Source: an uncultured Draconibacterium sp. (GTDB lineage: Bacteria > Bacteroidota > Bacteroidia > Bacteroidales > Prolixibacteraceae). Taken from it: a DNA stretch of 56,171 nucleotides. The stretch lies in the NCBI RefSeq assembly GCF_913063105.1, contig NZ_CAJXYQ010000023.1, positions 1 through 56,171 on the forward strand, read 5' to 3'. Shown here piece by piece: positions 45,756 to 53,740 of the stretch. The notes under the pieces were generated by a model. That model was not told the origin of the DNA and did no database searches. It worked only from the letters and a program-made list of their open reading frames with translations. How positions within the stretch are numbered: position 1 is the stretch's first letter; each line of letters starts with the position of its first letter. The translations under genes were made by a program, and so were the position numbers.

Positions 45756-46493
45756 ATGAATTTTATAGGAATAATACCGGCCCGTTATCAATCCACCAGA
45801 TTTCCGGGAAAACCACTGGCAATAATTAAAGATAAACCCATGATTCAGTGGGTTTATGAAAATGCATCAAAAGCATTGCCGTATGTTTGCGTGGCTACTG
45901 ACGACGATCGTATTTATACCACAGTAAAAGCATTTGGCGGAGAAGTAGTAAAAACATTGCCATCGCACCAAAGTGGTACTGACAGGTGTGCTGAAGCCGC
46001 CTTAAAAATAGCACAATCAAGAACTTTTGATGTTGTTATTAATATACAAGGGGACGAACCTTTTATAAACCCGGAGCAGATTAATTTATTAAAATCGTGT
46101 TTTAAAGAAGAGGTTGATATTGCTACCCTGGTAAAAAAGATTGATACCGAAGAGGAACTTTTTAATCCGAACCGGCCAAAAGTAGTGCTTAACAACAAGC
46201 ATTTTGCACTATATTTTAGTCGTTCTCCTATTCCCTATGTTCGCGGTGAGAAGAATAAAAACTGGATAAAAAATCATTGTTGTTTCTGGAGCCACATTGG
46301 CATGTATGCCTTTAAAACCGATGTTTTACAAGAAATTACAAAACTTGCACAAGGAAAACTCGAGTTAGCCGAATCATTAGAGCAACTCCGCTGGCTGGAA
46401 AATGGGTATAAAATTAAAACCGCAGAAACCACTTACCAAACAATTGGAATAGATACACCTGAAGATTTAGACCAGGCATTGCAACTGTTTTAA
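45756..46493 (+). CDS. kdsB: 3-deoxy-manno-octulosonate cytidylyltransferase
   Basis: KdsB activates Kdo as CMP-Kdo for lipopolysaccharide inner-core synthesis. The 245-residue protein has GIIPARYQSTRFPGKPLA at its start, the nucleotide-binding VATDDDRIY, and INIQGDEPFINPEQI. I use the ATG at 45756; the frame runs 35 codons further upstream, but that part is not conserved and a promoter element lies inside it. It is divergent from the sigma-54 regulator of the lptE unit, so two envelope loci share this control region. Confidence 0.93.
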   Translation: MNFIGIIPARYQSTRFPGKPLAIIKDKPMIQWVYENASKALPYVCVATDDDRIYTTVKAFGGEVVKTLPSHQSGTDRCAEAALKIAQSRTFDVVINIQGDEPFINPEQINLLKSCFKEEVDIATLVKKIDTEEELFNPNRPKVVLNNKHFALYFSRSPIPYVRGEKNKNWIKNHCCFWSHIGMYAFKTDVLQEITKLAQGKLELAESLEQLRWLENGYKIKTAETTYQTIGIDTPEDLDQALQLF

Positions 46494-46565
46494 TTTTTTC
46501 CTGTCGTTATAAACAGGCATACTATTTGTGTTACATGCCACAGGAAACAATTAAACAATATAGCC

Positions 46566-46913
46566 ATGAGATTCATTATACTTCTTGTTTTATCCGTATT
46601 TATAGGATTTACCTCTTATGCCCAAATTGGCAACGAAACAATTTCATCACAGGAAAAAATTGAAAATCAGGTAAATATCTACCCAAACCCATGCAAAAAC
46701 AACAAGGTAACTATCGACTATCCTTCTAAAGAGATTAGCCAAATCCGACTGACAAACATTACCGGGAAACAAGTATTTCTAAAAAAATACGATTTCCCAT
46801 TACCCAAAGTACAGCTTCAACTCAACGAAATTCCGAATGGAATTTATATAATCCAGATAACTACAAGCGACAACAAACACACTGCAAAAAAACTGATGAT
46901 TTCACGCAATTAA
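46566..46913 (+). CDS. Signal peptide plus isolated T9SS sorting domain
   Basis: The 115-residue protein consists of a signal peptide (residues 1-19), about 15 linker residues and a C-terminal type A T9SS sorting domain: VNIYPNPCKNNKVTIDY, then ISQIRLTNITGKQVF and NGIYIIQITTSDNKHTAKKLM. Such domains normally follow a large cargo; here there is no cargo. The protein may be a small secreted peptide, a remnant of a larger gene or a decoy. It lies 78 bases before a large T9SS-tailed protein on the same strand. Confidence 0.82.
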   Translation: MRFIILLVLSVFIGFTSYAQIGNETISSQEKIENQVNIYPNPCKNNKVTIDYPSKEISQIRLTNITGKQVFLKKYDFPLPKVQLQLNEIPNGIYIIQITTSDNKHTAKKLMISRN

Positions 46914-46991
46914 ATTTTGAACAATTTTAACTGTTCGGTGTATTTTACAACGGTAATTAATTACTTTCACCTGAAAATTAAAATTTAAGTT

Positions 46992-49211
46992 GTGAGATAT
47001 ACCATTTTAACTCTTTTTATTCTATTGAGCTATGGGCTACATGCTCAAATTAGTATTGATGAAGCCCGCAAAAAGGAAGTCGGAGCTATTGTTACCATAT
47101 CAGGAACAGTTACCAATGGGTCGGAGCTTGGGACAATAAGATACATCCAGGATAAAACCGCAGGAATTGGCATTTACGACAATGCCTTAACCAATTTGCA
47201 ACGAGGCGACTCGGTTACCGTTACCGGCGAATTAGACGATTTCAATAATTTGCTTGAAATTACTGCAATTAGCAACTATACCAAACATGCCTCGGGAGTG
47301 GCATTACCAAACCCTCAAACAATTAACATCCGCGATATTGGAGAAGATTACGAGGCCGAACTATTAAAGCTGAACAATGTGAGGTTTGTAAATGCAGGAG
47401 GACAATTTGCCGGAAATGAAAATTACGATTTTACAGATGGTACAGACACTGGTGTTCTTCGCATAAATTCGAGCAGTCCACTTGTTGGGCAGGCGATTCC
47501 CACCGGAGAATTCGACCTTATTGCGATATGTTCACAATACTCCTGGACCAACAACGATACCAGAACAGGTTATCAGCTTTTACCACGCGATGCCAACGAC
47601 TTTATTTCCGGAAACAGTATTCATTTTACCACTGCTGTTCATCCAATCAACACCACAACCAACGCCATAACCCTTGAATGGAACACTGATGTTGAAGGTA
47701 CTTCAGAAATCAGGTATGGCTCAACCATGAATACATCTGCGCTGGATATGCAAGCAAGTGGATCGTCAACTCAAAACAACGACGAATACACACACCAGGT
47801 GCAAATAACTGGCTTGCAGGATGCTGAAATAATTTATGTCCAGGCCTTTTCGGCCACCGAAACAGATACTGCTTTCTCGGCCATTTCTGCATTTGTAACA
47901 AAATCCAACTCAAGCGGAAAAATTAATGCTTATTTTAACTCGGCCATCGACGATACCCAAGCGACCAAAAATACGGCAATGAATATAGGAAATGCAATGC
48001 CCGACACTTTAATCGCCTATATTAATCGTGCCAAAGCAACAATAGACTTCTGTATTTACAACATTAATAATGCTCAAATAACCGATGCACTGAATGCGGC
48101 AAACAACAGGGGTGTTACCATACGTTTTATAACTTGCGAGTCAACAGCTCACGTGAGCACCAGTTATTTAAACAACAACATTCCGGTACTTGAACGTCCC
48201 GAGCTCGCCGAAGGTGGACTTATGCATAACAAGTTTGTAATTTTTGATGCCAACACCAGCAACCCAAACGATGCATGGGTTTGGTCGGGTTCAACCAACC
48301 TTACCGAAGGACAATTATTTACTGATGCCAACAACATGATTTTTATTCAGGACCAGGCGCTGGCAAGAGTTTATGAACTTGAGTTTGAAGAAATGTGGGG
48401 CAGCAGTAACGAACAACCAAACGCTGGAAATGCAAAATTCGGAGATGCTAAGATCAACAATACACCACACACCATTCAAGTTGGAGACATCGTTGTGGAA
48501 TGTTTTTTCAGCCCATCAGACAATACCAACCAGCAACTAATTAATGCAATGAATTCTGCTGATAATGATTTGAGTATTGAAACCATGCTGATAACCCGAT
48601 CTGATTTGGCAAATGCCATTACAGATGCCTACGACCGAGGAGTTAACGTTAGTGTTTTATCAAATTATTCAGGCGACAATACAGAAACCGTGAATAACAT
48701 ACTGGGAAATACGCTTCCGGATAACAAATATATTTTTGATGATGTTGCTGCCGGTGTTCTTCACCACAAAATAGCCTTAATTGATGCTCAGCAGCCCGAT
48801 TCTGATCCGCAGGTAATTACCGGCAGTCATAACTGGAGCAACTCGGCCAACGACAGAAACGATGAAAACACGCTTATTATTCATGATGCTGATCTTGCAA
48901 ACCAGTATTATCAGCAATTTGCGTATCGTTTCGAGCAAAATAACGGAACGCTTGTTTTATCGGCCTTGCAGATTTCATCTGTCGACCTGAAAGTATTTCC
49001 TAATCCAACCGAAGGTCAACTAACTTTAAGTGCCACACAAAATATCGTAAAAATAACGATGGTATCTTCAACGGGCTCAATAATAAAGGAGTGGCACCCC
49101 AATACAACAGCGACTGAAATTAATTTACCAAATCAAATAACAGGACTTTTTATTTTAGAAGTTGAGCTGAAAAACGGGACATCCAATTCTTATAAAATTC
49201 TGAAAAAATAG
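46992..49211 (+). CDS. Secreted phospholipase-D-like protein with OB-type and FN3-like domains and T9SS tail
   Basis: The 739-residue exported protein has a signal peptide (1-19), an OB-like domain as in secreted nucleases (about 30-205: GAIVTISGTVTNG, GDSVTVTGELDD), a fibronectin III-like domain (about 210-305), and two phospholipase-D HKD motifs: HNKFVIFD (H412, K414, D419) and HHKIALID (H591, K593, D598), each followed by a Gly-Ser-Asn-type stretch. A T9SS type A sorting domain ends it (VFPNPTEGQLTLSATQ). PLD enzymes cleave phosphodiesters; with the OB part a nuclease is more likely than a lipase. The start is GTG. Confidence 0.88.
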   Translation: MRYTILTLFILLSYGLHAQISIDEARKKEVGAIVTISGTVTNGSELGTIRYIQDKTAGIGIYDNALTNLQRGDSVTVTGELDDFNNLLEITAISNYTKHASGVALPNPQTINIRDIGEDYEAELLKLNNVRFVNAGGQFAGNENYDFTDGTDTGVLRINSSSPLVGQAIPTGEFDLIAICSQYSWTNNDTRTGYQLLPRDANDFISGNSIHFTTAVHPINTTTNAITLEWNTDVEGTSEIRYGSTMNTSALDMQASGSSTQNNDEYTHQVQITGLQDAEIIYVQAFSATETDTAFSAISAFVTKSNSSGKINAYFNSAIDDTQATKNTAMNIGNAMPDTLIAYINRAKATIDFCIYNINNAQITDALNAANNRGVTIRFITCESTAHVSTSYLNNNIPVLERPELAEGGLMHNKFVIFDANTSNPNDAWVWSGSTNLTEGQLFTDANNMIFIQDQALARVYELEFEEMWGSSNEQPNAGNAKFGDAKINNTPHTIQVGDIVVECFFSPSDNTNQQLINAMNSADNDLSIETMLITRSDLANAITDAYDRGVNVSVLSNYSGDNTETVNNILGNTLPDNKYIFDDVAAGVLHHKIALIDAQQPDSDPQVITGSHNWSNSANDRNDENTLIIHDADLANQYYQQFAYRFEQNNGTLVLSALQISSVDLKVFPNPTEGQLTLSATQNIVKITMVSSTGSIIKEWHPNTTATEINLPNQITGLFILEVELKNGTSNSYKILKK

Positions 49212-49244
49212 AAAAAAAGCTTTCCGTCCGGAAAGCCTTTTTTT
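49212..49244 (+). terminator. Terminator of the PLD-like gene
   Basis: The stem GCTTTCCG with CGGAAAGC is extended by an A-run on the left and a seven-base T-run on the right, with one unpaired C. It starts just past the stop codon. Confidence 0.82.
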
Positions 49245-49432
49245 GCTTTGTAAATTAGAATTACCTCCGAGCTTTAAGCTTCACTGCATGTCATTGAACA
49301 ATTTTCTTTCATGCACCTTTCAATATCAAACACATACGTAACCAACAAAACATGATTGTGCCTAAATTAACTATGGATTAAAACCTTTTTTGAAAAAGAA
49401 AGTATGTATATTAAAACCTAAATTAAAGTACA

Positions 49433-50440
49433 ATGAGCGACAGGAGATCCTTTTTAAAATCGTTAGCCGGTGCAACTGCCGGAATTGCAATAACATCAAA
49501 AGCACTCGGAAACGAACAGAAATCGCGCGACCGACTTGGCGAAGTTCTGCCCAAACGAAAATTAGGAAGAACAGGAGAACATGTTACCATGTTGGGAACC
49601 GGCGGCTACCACATCGGATGGACAACCGAGCGCGATGCACAAGAAGTTATTGAAGCATCGCTTGAAGGAGGCGTGCGCTTTTTCGATACCGCTGAAAGCT
49701 ATTCAAAAGGTGTTAGTGAGGAGCGTTATGGAAAATACCTCACTCCCAAATATCGCGATTTGGTTTTTCTGATGACCAAGTCGACCGGACGCGATGCTAA
49801 AACCGTTCAGGAACACCTCGAAGGCTCGCTTCGGCGCTTAAAAGTAGATCAATTGGATTTGTACCAGGTTCACTCTATTCAAACTCCTGATGATGTGGAC
49901 AACCGCATTAAAAATGGCGTTTTAGAAGTATTACTAAAGGCGCAGCAGCAAGGCAAAATAAAATACCTTGGATTCACCGGCCACCAGAACCCTTATGCTC
50001 ATACCCGCATGCTCGATCAAACAAAAGAAAGCGACATTTTTGATACCGTATTAATGCCCGTAAATGTGCTCGACCAAACCTATTTCAGTTTCACCAAAAA
50101 CGTTATTCCTCCAGCCTTGGAAAGAGATATGGGAATACTTGCTATAAAATCATTAGCCGACGGAAGATTCTTTGCAAAAAAAGAAAAAGTAAACTGGACA
50201 TCAGATGATCCTTTAATTCCAAATTATTTAAGCATTAAAGAGGCCATGCATTTTGTATGGTCGCTACCGGTAAGTGTTCTTATTTCGGGAAATGAGAATG
50301 CAACCTTTATGCGTGAGAAAATTGCTTTGGCACGATCGTTTACTGCACTAACTGAAGAACAAAAACTGGCTCTTATTGATAAAGTGCGCGACATTGCCTT
50401 AACCGGGAAACTGGAATATTTTAAAAAGAAAGAAGTTTAA
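49433..50440 (+). CDS. Aldo/keto reductase with Tat-type signal
   Basis: The 335-residue NADPH-type oxidoreductase has the catalytic tetrad D85, Y90, K116 and H147 (FDTAESYS, MTKST, YQVHS). The N-terminus MSDRRSFLKSLAGATAGIAI has the twin-arginine signal pattern, so it may be exported folded to the periplasm. Substrate is unknown. The gene before it is a terminated T9SS gene and the one after is opposite in direction or very short. Confidence 0.88.
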   Translation: MSDRRSFLKSLAGATAGIAITSKALGNEQKSRDRLGEVLPKRKLGRTGEHVTMLGTGGYHIGWTTERDAQEVIEASLEGGVRFFDTAESYSKGVSEERYGKYLTPKYRDLVFLMTKSTGRDAKTVQEHLEGSLRRLKVDQLDLYQVHSIQTPDDVDNRIKNGVLEVLLKAQQQGKIKYLGFTGHQNPYAHTRMLDQTKESDIFDTVLMPVNVLDQTYFSFTKNVIPPALERDMGILAIKSLADGRFFAKKEKVNWTSDDPLIPNYLSIKEAMHFVWSLPVSVLISGNENATFMREKIALARSFTALTEEQKLALIDKVRDIALTGKLEYFKKKEV

Positions 50441-50456
50441 ATAGCATACAAAGAAA

Positions 50457-50483
50457 AATCCCGGTGCCTCTGCAACCGGGATT
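50457..50483 (-). terminator. Hairpin terminator with U-run on the minus strand
   Basis: A 9-bp stem (AATCCCGGT with ACCGGGATT) and 9-base loop. In minus-strand RNA it is followed by UUUUUC-type sequence, but on the plus strand by ATTCAAAC, so it fits a minus-strand transcript ending here better than the aldo/keto reductase. Confidence 0.65.
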
Positions 50484-50508
50484 CAAACTAAACCTAACTA
50501 AACCAAAC

Positions 50509-50604
50509 TTATGAAAAAACAGCAAATTGCTGTGAAGTATTTCTATTTCTAATCTGTTTCCTGAAAAAACGAGCTTTTTCGCTTTTCAGTTTAATTGTTT
50601 TCAT
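50509..50604 (-). CDS. Candidate 31-residue basic peptide gene
   Basis: An ATG at 50604 opens a 31-codon frame ending in TAA at 50511-50509. It starts MKTIKLKSEKARFF and ends SQQFAVFS; nine of 31 residues are Lys or Arg and only one is acidic. After the stop codon come two tandem copies of GGTTTAGTT with 10-base period, and then the hairpin terminator at 50457-50483 in the right orientation. I know no family. A one-mismatch -7 element (TAATTTTC, minus, 50613-50620) lies just upstream. It overlaps the start of the plus-strand Mo-carrier-like gene by its own ATG (shared CATG). The opposite strand reads MKKQQIAVKYFYF for 13 codons here. Coding status is uncertain. Confidence 0.4.
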   Translation of the reverse strand: MKTIKLKSEKARFFRKQIRNRNTSQQFAVFS

Positions 50605-51103
50605 GACACTTGGAAAATTACAAATACCGTGCCAGAAACTAATTTCGGGAGGACAAACTGGAGTTGATCGGGCAATTTTAGATGCCTGCCTTGCCAATTC
50701 ATTTCCATGCGGGGGTTGGTGCCCCAAAAACCGCCTGGCCGAAGATGGAACAATTCCCCGAAAATATCCTTTAACCGAAATGCCTGAAACCGACTATTGC
50801 TACCGAACGCGCCAAAATGTGTTCGACTCTGATGGCACTCTGATTCTAACTCCGGGGCAACCGAAAGGAGGCACGCTATTAACCGGAGACTATGCCCGGG
50901 AGCTAAAACGTCCTCTAAAAACCATACACCCTGAGATGAATCCAAAACATTTAAGCTCCTGGTTAATTTGCAATAACATTCAAATCCTTCATATCGCAGG
51001 CCCTCGGGAAAGCGAATGGCCCGAAGCCTATCCAAAAGCCTATCAATTGGCTGTAGAACTGATCGTTCAAATTAAATTATATGCAATAGAAAGCAGGCCC
51101 TGA
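50603..51103 (+). CDS. Putative molybdenum-carrier-like protein (Rossmann/SLOG type)
   Basis: The 166-residue protein begins its fold with LISGGQTGVDRAILDACL, the signature of the putative molybdenum-carrier family (Pfam PF12694), and has GGWCPKNRLAEDG, TPGQPKGGTLLTGDYAREL and HIAGPRESEWPEAYP. Relatives are Rossmann-like and belong with the SLOG/DprA/LOG-type nucleotide-binding proteins; metal carriage is a weakly supported label. No molybdenum genes are nearby. Start ATG 50603 has no upstream ribosome site but there is no other Met near the conserved part. Confidence 0.78.
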   Translation: MTLGKLQIPCQKLISGGQTGVDRAILDACLANSFPCGGWCPKNRLAEDGTIPRKYPLTEMPETDYCYRTRQNVFDSDGTLILTPGQPKGGTLLTGDYARELKRPLKTIHPEMNPKHLSSWLICNNIQILHIAGPRESEWPEAYPKAYQLAVELIVQIKLYAIESRP

Positions 51104-51122
51104 TTTTATTTCAAAAAATAAA

Positions 51123-51130
51123 TATCTTTG
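51123..51130 (+). promoter_or_regulatory. -7 promoter element of lepA (TATCTTTG)
   Basis: TATCTTTG fits TAnnTTTG. Transcription would start near 51137, about 44 bases before the ATG. No correctly placed -33 is visible. Confidence 0.48.
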
Positions 51131-51180
51131 CGCAAAATTTTAGGGAACCATTTAAAGGAATGGTTGTTAACAGGTAGTAA

Positions 51181-52968
51181 ATGGAGAATATTCGGAATTT
51201 TTGCATAATTGCACACATTGATCACGGGAAAAGCACCTTGGCTGATCGCCTTTTGGAGTTTACCAAAACAGTTAGCGAACGCGAAATGCATGCGCAGGTG
51301 CTTGACAGCATGGACCTGGAACAGGAACGTGGCATTACGATTAAAAGCCATGCCATACAGATGGACTATGTGCATGAAGGAACTGCATTTAAATTAAACC
51401 TGATTGACACACCCGGACACGTTGATTTCTCGTACGAAGTTTCAAGATCGATTGCAGCCTGCGAAGGTGCCCTGCTGATTATTGATGCCACACAAGGTAT
51501 TCAGGCTCAAACCATTTCCAACTTATATCTGGCCATTGAAAACGACCTTGAAATTATTCCGGTACTGAACAAAATGGATTTACCCAATGCAATGCCCGAA
51601 GTGGTAGAGGACCAGATAATTGACCTGATTGGATGCGACCGGGAAGATATAATCCGAGCCAGCGGCAAAACCGGCGAGGGAGTGCAAGAAATACTCGACC
51701 ATATTATTGCCAAGGTACCACATCCGCAAGGCGACCCCAATGCACCCTTACAGGCTTTAATCTTTGATTCGGTGTTTAACTCGTTTCGCGGAATTATAGC
51801 TTATTTTAAAATACAAAATGGCCAGATACGCAAAAAGGACCTGGTAAAGTTTGTTGCTACCGGCAAAAAATATGACGCTGATGAAGTGGGCGTATTAAAA
51901 CTGAGCATGCAGCCGCGCGACGTGTTGGGTCCCGGCGATGTTGGCTATATTATTTCAGGAATTAAAACCGCCAAAGAAGTTAAAGTTGGCGACACTATAA
52001 CCCATGTTGAAAAACCTTGCGACAAGGCAATTGAAGGTTTCGAGGAAGTTAAGCCAATGGTTTTTGCAGGTGTTTACCCAATTGATGCCGATGATTACGA
52101 AGATTTACGTGCAGCAATGGACAAACTGCAGCTAAACGATGCTTCGTTAACCTTTGAGCCGGAATCATCTGCGGCTCTTGGATTCGGATTCAGATGTGGA
52201 TTCTTAGGGCTGTTGCACATGGAGATCATTCAGGAAAGACTCGAACGGGAATTCGACATGAATGTGATTACAACAGTACCTAACGTTTCGTACAAAGCAC
52301 AACTTACCGATGGCAGTGAAATAACGGTTTATAATCCTTCGGGAATGCCGGCATCTACAACTGTTGAAGAAATTCAGGAACCGTACATTCGGGCCAATAT
52401 TATTACAGCATCGGAATTTATTGGGCCGGTAATGACCTTGTGCCTCGATAAACGTGGTGAGCTGATAAGCCAGAACTACCTTACCGCCGAACGCGCCGAA
52501 CTTGTATTTAATCTGCCGCTTGGTGAAATTGTTTTTGACTTTTACGATAAGCTAAAAAGTATCTCAAAAGGTTACGCATCTTTTGACTACCATATGAGTG
52601 GCTACAAACCGGCCAAACTGGTGCGCCTTGATATTTTATTAAATGGTGAAATGGTTGATGCCCTGTCAACCTTAATACACTTTGATAATGCCTATCCGTT
52701 TGGACGTCGTATGTGCGAGAAACTAAAAGAACTTATTCCGAGACAACAATTCGACATAGCCATTCAGGCAGCCATTGGCGCGAAAATTATTGCTCGCGAA
52801 ACGGTTAAGGCCGTACGAAAAGATGTAACTGCAAAATGTTATGGAGGCGATATTACCCGAAAACGTAAACTGCTGGAAAAACAGAAAAAAGGAAAGAAAA
52901 GAATGAAACAGGTTGGAAATGTTGAGGTTCCGCAAAAAGCTTTCCTTGCAGTATTAAAACTCGACTAA
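51181..52968 (+). CDS. lepA: Elongation factor 4 (LepA)
   Basis: LepA is a translational GTPase that binds the ribosome and can back-translocate stalled complexes. The 595-residue protein has the G1 loop [14 protein letters not shown] near the N-terminus, the switch [23 protein letters not shown], and the specific C-terminal domain with [20 protein letters not shown] and [11 protein letters not shown]. The length is normal. Confidence 0.97.
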   Translation: MENIRNFCIIAHIDHGKSTLADRLLEFTKTVSEREMHAQVLDSMDLEQERGITIKSHAIQMDYVHEGTAFKLNLIDTPGHVDFSYEVSRSIAACEGALLIIDATQGIQAQTISNLYLAIENDLEIIPVLNKMDLPNAMPEVVEDQIIDLIGCDREDIIRASGKTGEGVQEILDHIIAKVPHPQGDPNAPLQALIFDSVFNSFRGIIAYFKIQNGQIRKKDLVKFVATGKKYDADEVGVLKLSMQPRDVLGPGDVGYIISGIKTAKEVKVGDTITHVEKPCDKAIEGFEEVKPMVFAGVYPIDADDYEDLRAAMDKLQLNDASLTFEPESSAALGFGFRCGFLGLLHMEIIQERLEREFDMNVITTVPNVSYKAQLTDGSEITVYNPSGMPASTTVEEIQEPYIRANIITASEFIGPVMTLCLDKRGELISQNYLTAERAELVFNLPLGEIVFDFYDKLKSISKGYASFDYHMSGYKPAKLVRLDILLNGEMVDALSTLIHFDNAYPFGRRMCEKLKELIPRQQFDIAIQAAIGAKIIARETVKAVRKDVTAKCYGGDITRKRKLLEKQKKGKKRMKQVGNVEVPQKAFLAVLKLD

Positions 52969-52982
52969 CAAAAACACATCAT

Positions 52983-53020
52983 AAAAAATGCCCGAATGAA
53001 GATTCATTCGGGCATTTTTT
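52983..53020. terminator. Bidirectional terminator between lepA and the response regulator gene
   Basis: A perfect 17-bp stem built from AAAAAATGCCCGAATGA and TCATTCGGGCATTTTTT has a 4-base loop between convergent genes. Confidence 0.9.
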
Positions 53021-53048
53021 TGTTTTCGATTTAGTATAAGGTATGGTA

Positions 53049-53738
53049 TTAAACAATCAATTTATACCCTTTTCCATGCACATTAATTATTTCAACAGAA
53101 GGCTCATCTTTTAAGTGTTTACGCAGTTTGGTAATGTATACATCCATGCTTCGTGCATTAAAATAGTTATCATCAATCCAAATTGATTTTAAGGCATAGT
53201 TTCGTTCCAATACTTTATTTGCATTCTGGCAAAGCAACTTTAAAAGGTCCGATTCTTTTGTGGTTAGTTTTACGGCATCATCGCCTTCGCTAAGTGTTTG
53301 CTTTCGAGTATCAAAAGTATATTTCCCCAGGGTAAATACCTGCTGAGCACTGGTTTGTCCTTCCTGCGAGGTACGACGCAAAATTGCCTCAATGCGCATA
53401 ATCAGTTCTTCCATGCTAAAGGGCTTGGTTATGTAATCATCGGCCCCCAGCTTAAAGCCCTCCAAAACATCATCTTTCATGTTTTTTGCCGTTAGAAAGA
53501 TAATGGGGATATCGGCATTTATTATACGAATATCTTTGGCAAGGGTAAAACCGTCTTTTTTTGGCATCATTACATCCAACACACAGATATCAAAATGCTC
53601 TTTCATAAAACCTTTATATGCAGCTTCGCCATCGGGATAGAGTTCGGCATCAAATCCTTTAGCTACTAAATATTCTTTTAACAACAATCCTAAATTCTCG
53701 TCGTCTTCGGCTAATAATAATTTTGTTTTTTGTTCCAT
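53049..53738 (-). CDS. OmpR-family response regulator, RprY-like
   Basis: The 229-residue regulator has an N-terminal receiver domain with the acidic pair D12-D13, phosphoacceptor D55 in VLDVMMPKKDG, T83 and K105. A C-terminal winged-helix domain follows (TKESDLLKLLCQNANKVLERNYALKSIW and RSMDVYITKLRKHL). It resembles RprY of Bacteroides, and the partner kinase is immediately upstream on the same strand with a 2-base gap. Targets are not evident from the sequence. Confidence 0.9.
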   Translation of the reverse strand: MEQKTKLLLAEDDENLGLLLKEYLVAKGFDAELYPDGEAAYKGFMKEHFDICVLDVMMPKKDGFTLAKDIRIINADIPIIFLTAKNMKDDVLEGFKLGADDYITKPFSMEELIMRIEAILRRTSQEGQTSAQQVFTLGKYTFDTRKQTLSEGDDAVKLTTKESDLLKLLCQNANKVLERNYALKSIWIDDNYFNARSMDVYITKLRKHLKDEPSVEIINVHGKGYKLIV

Positions 53739-53740
53739 GG

